Origin: Lysobacteraceae bacterium
GTDB lineage: Bacteria; Pseudomonadota; Gammaproteobacteria; Xanthomonadales; Xanthomonadaceae
Length of the DNA stretch: 9,123 nucleotides
NCBI GenBank assembly: GCA_027483745.1
Contig: JAIXTZ010000229.1
Span: forward strand, 1-9,123
Direction of reading: 5' to 3'
In this document: in pieces, positions 7,123-9,123 of the stretch
Position numbering within the stretch: position 1 is the stretch's first letter
How the letters are laid out: the number at the start of each line of letters is the position of its first letter
Notes under the pieces: model-generated
Seen by the model: the letters and a program-made list of their open reading frames with translations, nothing else
Databases searched by the model: none
Told to the model about the DNA's origin: nothing
Program-made: the position numbers and the translations under genes

Positions 7123-7146
7123 GGTGCCCGGCGGAGGCCGGGCACC
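7123..7146. other. Perfect 10-bp hairpin with 4-nt loop between permease and GSGD genes
   Basis: ggtgcccggc (7123-7132) and gccgggcacc (7137-7146) are exact reverse complements around the loop ggag. It starts 8 nt after the permease stop in gene direction and ends about 25 nt before the next start codon. No T-tract follows, so it could be a 3' stabiliser for the regulator-ATPase-permease segment, a partial terminator or a REP-like element. The stem would be very stable. Confidence 0.6.
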
Positions 7147-7154
7147 GGAGGGCA

Positions 7155-8117
7155 TCAGGCGTCTTCGCGCCAGCGGCGCAAACGGATGGCGACGGCGAGG
7201 AGAGCGGCGGCCACGGCCACGCCGATCCACAGCGAGGGCGCCGCGAGGCTGGCATAGCTCATCGAGACCAGCTCGAAGACGCTCTGCTCGGTGGGCTGGA
7301 AGTCGTCGACGCGCTCCCAGTTCTCCGAGAAGGCGAACCACATGCCGGGCAGGAAGCTGCCGAACAGGCGCCCGACGATGTTCTCCCAAAACCATTCGGC
7401 ACCGAGGTCGCGGTCGAACATCGCCTGCTGCCAGGAGAGCAGGATGCCCGCCAGCACCGGGGTGCCAACGGCCCACAGAAAGGGCGCGCGCTTGGCCCAG
7501 GCCGAGACGACCATGCACCACGCGATGCTCGGCAGGACCCACAGGGCGTACACCGGGACCACGGCGAGCACGGCGAGCGGCGCCAGGTAGAACTCGCTCG
7601 TGGCGAGCAACCTGGGGAGCAGGTTGGCACCGAAGGCGGACATCGTCAGTGCGGCGATGATGGCCACCAAGGTGCCGACCACGATGCCCACCAGAGCGGC
7701 GATCAGCGGAGTAACCAAGGCCATCGAGGCGAGCTTCGAGAGCACCGTGGCAGCGTTCGAGACCGGCATCGACTTCCAGAACAGCACGCTGCGGTCGCGG
7801 CGGTCGTCGTAGAGCGAACCGAGTGCGTAGAACAGCACCACGAAGGCCAGCACCGCGGCCAGCGGGGCCATCGAGGGCACGATGGCGAAGGCCAGGCCCT
7901 CGGCGATCTGCTGCTGCGTCTGCGTGGCCAGAAGCGTGCCGTCGGTGACGACGCGCTCGCCGTTGACCCGGAAGCTGCCGTCCTTCGCGGCGATGCCGAT
8001 GGCGGCGCTGATGCCGGCGGCGCCGAGCATCAGTCCGCCGACCACCACGGGCGCCCAGAGCATGCCGCCCTTGTGTTCCCAGAACTCGCGCTTCAGCAGG
8101 GTGGGGAAGGTGTTCAT
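7155..8117 (-). CDS. ABC-2-type transporter permease
   Basis: The protein has 320 residues with about six membrane segments (~20-43, 78-101, 125-160 as one or two, 178-205, 211-228, 295-312). The N-terminal amphipathic TLLKREFWEHKGG and the cytosolic loop SLYDDRRDRSVLFWKSMPVS (101-120) are hallmarks of ABC-2 exporters, including those of YtrA-type operons and bacitracin/antimicrobial-peptide pumps. An extracytoplasmic loop follows the first segment (44-77). It pairs with the ATPase encoded just upstream, whose TGA overlaps this ATG (ATGA at 8117-8114). AAAGGA lies about 8 nt before the start. There is one permease gene, so a homodimer is likely. The exported substrate is unknown; family context suggests lipids, membrane-active peptides or envelope components. 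Confidence 0.9.
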   Translation of the reverse strand: MNTFPTLLKREFWEHKGGMLWAPVVVGGLMLGAAGISAAIGIAAKDGSFRVNGERVVTDGTLLATQTQQQIAEGLAFAIVPSMAPLAAVLAFVVLFYALGSLYDDRRDRSVLFWKSMPVSNAATVLSKLASMALVTPLIAALVGIVVGTLVAIIAALTMSAFGANLLPRLLATSEFYLAPLAVLAVVPVYALWVLPSIAWCMVVSAWAKRAPFLWAVGTPVLAGILLSWQQAMFDRDLGAEWFWENIVGRLFGSFLPGMWFAFSENWERVDDFQPTEQSVFELVSMSYASLAAPSLWIGVAVAAALLAVAIRLRRWREDA

Positions 8118-8974
8118 GCGTAGGTTCCTTTCATCGTGGCGACGAACAGGTCGGCGACGCCCGGGGTGCGGAGCTCGCCCAGCTCGGCCAGGCGGTCGCG
8201 CGGCTGGCCGTCGAACAGGAAGACGGTCTTGCCGAAGACGCTGCGCTCGTCGATGGGCTTGAGCGCGCGGGCGGCCTCGGCCTTGTCGCTGCCGACCATC
8301 ACTTCGTGGAAGCGCTCGCCCACGTCATCCATCGTCGCCTGGAGCACCAGCTTGCCGTCGCGGATGAAGACGAGGTCGGTGAGGATGTGCTCGATCTCCT
8401 CCACCTGGTGGGTGGTGACGATGATCGTCTTCTCCTCGTCGAAGTAGCGCTCCAGCAGGTCCTTGTAGAACTGCTTGCGATAGAGGATGTCGAGGCCGAG
8501 CGTCGGTTCGTCCAGCACCAGCAGCTTGGCGTCGATGGCCATGACCAGTGCGAGGTGCAGCTGCACGATCATGCCCTTGGACATCGCCTTGACCTTCATC
8601 TTCGGGTCGAGCTTGGTGTGGGCGAGGAAGGCCTGGCATTTCTCGCGGTTGAAGCGCGGGTGCACGCCGGCGACGAAGTCGATGGCCTGCGCGACGCTGA
8701 TCCAGCGCGGCAGCACCGCCACGTCGGCGATGAAGCACACGTCCTTCATGAGCGCATCGCGCTGGGTGCGAGGGTCGTGGCCCAGCACTTTCAGGTCGCC
8801 CTCGAAATCGATCAGGCCGAGCATGGCTTTCAGCGTGGTGGTCTTGCCGGAGCCGTTCGGGCCGATGAGGCCGACGATGCGGCCCGGGGCGATGTCGAAA
8901 TCGATGCGGTCGACGGCGACGGACTTGCCGTAGCGCTTGGCCAGGCCGCGGGCGGAGACGGTCATCGCGCTCAT
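8114..8974 (-). CDS. ABC transporter ATP-binding protein, YtrB-like
   Basis: The protein has 286 residues. Walker A is GPNGSGKTT (38-46), Walker B is LLVLDEP (151-157) with catalytic Glu156, the D-loop is GLD (160-162) and the switch His189 is in TTHQ. The signature motif is MSKGM (131-135) instead of LSGGQ, a variant known in the YtrB-like branch. The usual Q-loop glutamine is not visible: the corresponding stretch reads CFIADVAVLPRW (80-91). The C-terminal ~75 residues after the nucleotide-binding domain are an accessory extension. It energises the permease encoded next. The ATG at 8974 overlaps the regulator's stop as ATGA (8974-8971) and has TGGAG 7 nt upstream. An ATG at 8965 is possible but has poorer spacing. 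The ORF extension to 9061 lies inside the regulator gene in another frame and is rejected. Confidence 0.93.
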   Translation of the reverse strand: MSAMTVSARGLAKRYGKSVAVDRIDFDIAPGRIVGLIGPNGSGKTTTLKAMLGLIDFEGDLKVLGHDPRTQRDALMKDVCFIADVAVLPRWISVAQAIDFVAGVHPRFNREKCQAFLAHTKLDPKMKVKAMSKGMIVQLHLALVMAIDAKLLVLDEPTLGLDILYRKQFYKDLLERYFDEEKTIIVTTHQVEEIEHILTDLVFIRDGKLVLQATMDDVGERFHEVMVGSDKAEAARALKPIDERSVFGKTVFLFDGQPRDRLAELGELRTPGVADLFVATMKGTYA

Positions 8975-9123
8975 GCGTGGGCTCCATTGATCGGCTTGGC
9001 CGCCAGCAGCTGCTCGGGCTTCAGGCCGAGGCGCTCGATGCGTGCCAGCACCTGCGGCCATTCTTCCTTCAGGAAGCGCTCGCGCTCGGAGGCGAGCAGT
9101 TTTTCCCGAGCTCCATCGATGAC
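8971..9123 (-). CDS. C-terminal end of a putative GntR-family (YtrA-type) transcriptional regulator (truncated by window edge)
   Basis: The final 50 codons of a leftward gene run from the window edge at 9123 to TGA 8973-8971. The peptide begins VIDGAREKLLASERERFLKE, continues EEWPQVLARIERLGLKPEQLL and ends INGAHA. This helical tail matches my memory of the C-termini of short GntR proteins of the YtrA subfamily in xanthomonads, where a GA..LL..ER..F...EWP pattern follows the winged helix. The DNA-binding domain is outside the window, so family identity rests on this tail and on the next genes being an ABC ATPase/permease pair. It would repress the operon and release it in response to a ligand. 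It overlaps the ATPase start by 4 nt, so the genes are translationally coupled. Confidence 0.65.
   Translation of the reverse strand, partial: VIDGAREKLLASERERFLKEEWPQVLARIERLGLKPEQLLAAKPINGAHA

Noticed and set aside
5997..8123. Open frame of 708 codons on the plus strand across the lipoprotein, GSGD and permease genes
   Set aside because: It is antisense to three well-supported genes, its translation is Gly/Ala/Asp/His/Arg-rich with no domains, and GC-rich codon bias explains the lack of stops. Its apparent internal repeats mirror the GSGD repeats.

Overview
The window is GC-rich throughout (roughly two-thirds G+C by spot counts) and densely coding. Codon choice and gene families fit a gammaproteobacterium of the Xanthomonadaceae/Lysobacteraceae (Lysobacter-, Luteimonas- or Xanthomonas-like). 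This placement is an inference from the families: a large TonB-dependent receptor, a periplasmic M24 peptidase, and a GntR/YtrA-type ABC operon with a GSGD-repeat protein. No rRNA, tRNA, CRISPR array, insertion sequence or phage gene is visible.

Left part (1-4376): the C-terminal ~600 residues of a TonB-dependent outer-membrane receptor run rightward off the left edge. They converge on a leftward PLP-dependent enzyme of the cysteine synthase fold, which looks closest to the Cds1-type L-cysteine desulfhydrases. A perfect 10-bp GC hairpin fills the 36-nt gap between the two stop codons. The PLP enzyme is divergent from a rightward, exported M24 (aminopeptidase P/creatinase fold) metallopeptidase. 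The 77-nt gap between them holds a plausible sigma70-type promoter for the peptidase.

Right part (4399-9123): a single leftward gene train enters from the right edge. In transcription order it holds: the last 50 codons of a putative GntR/YtrA-type repressor; an ABC ATPase; an ABC-2 permease; an exported protein with eight GSG[D/S] repeats (DUF4097/head-GIN-like beta-helix); a putative lipoprotein resembling DUF2884/YggN; a small multi-pass membrane protein; and a very small multi-pass protein with an HEsaH zinc-protease motif plus AAGP (M50/site-2-protease-like). The regulator, ATPase and permease are joined by two ATGA overlaps. A strong 10-bp/4-nt hairpin separates the permease from the envelope-protein half.

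My reading is that this is a regulated envelope module, with an ABC exporter core plus co-transcribed periplasmic and membrane accessories, possibly answering a membrane-active ligand as YtrA-type systems do. The core is a known kind of system. The accessory set (GSGD beta-helix, lipoprotein, orphan membrane protein, mini M50-like protease) is the least explained and most interesting part of the window.
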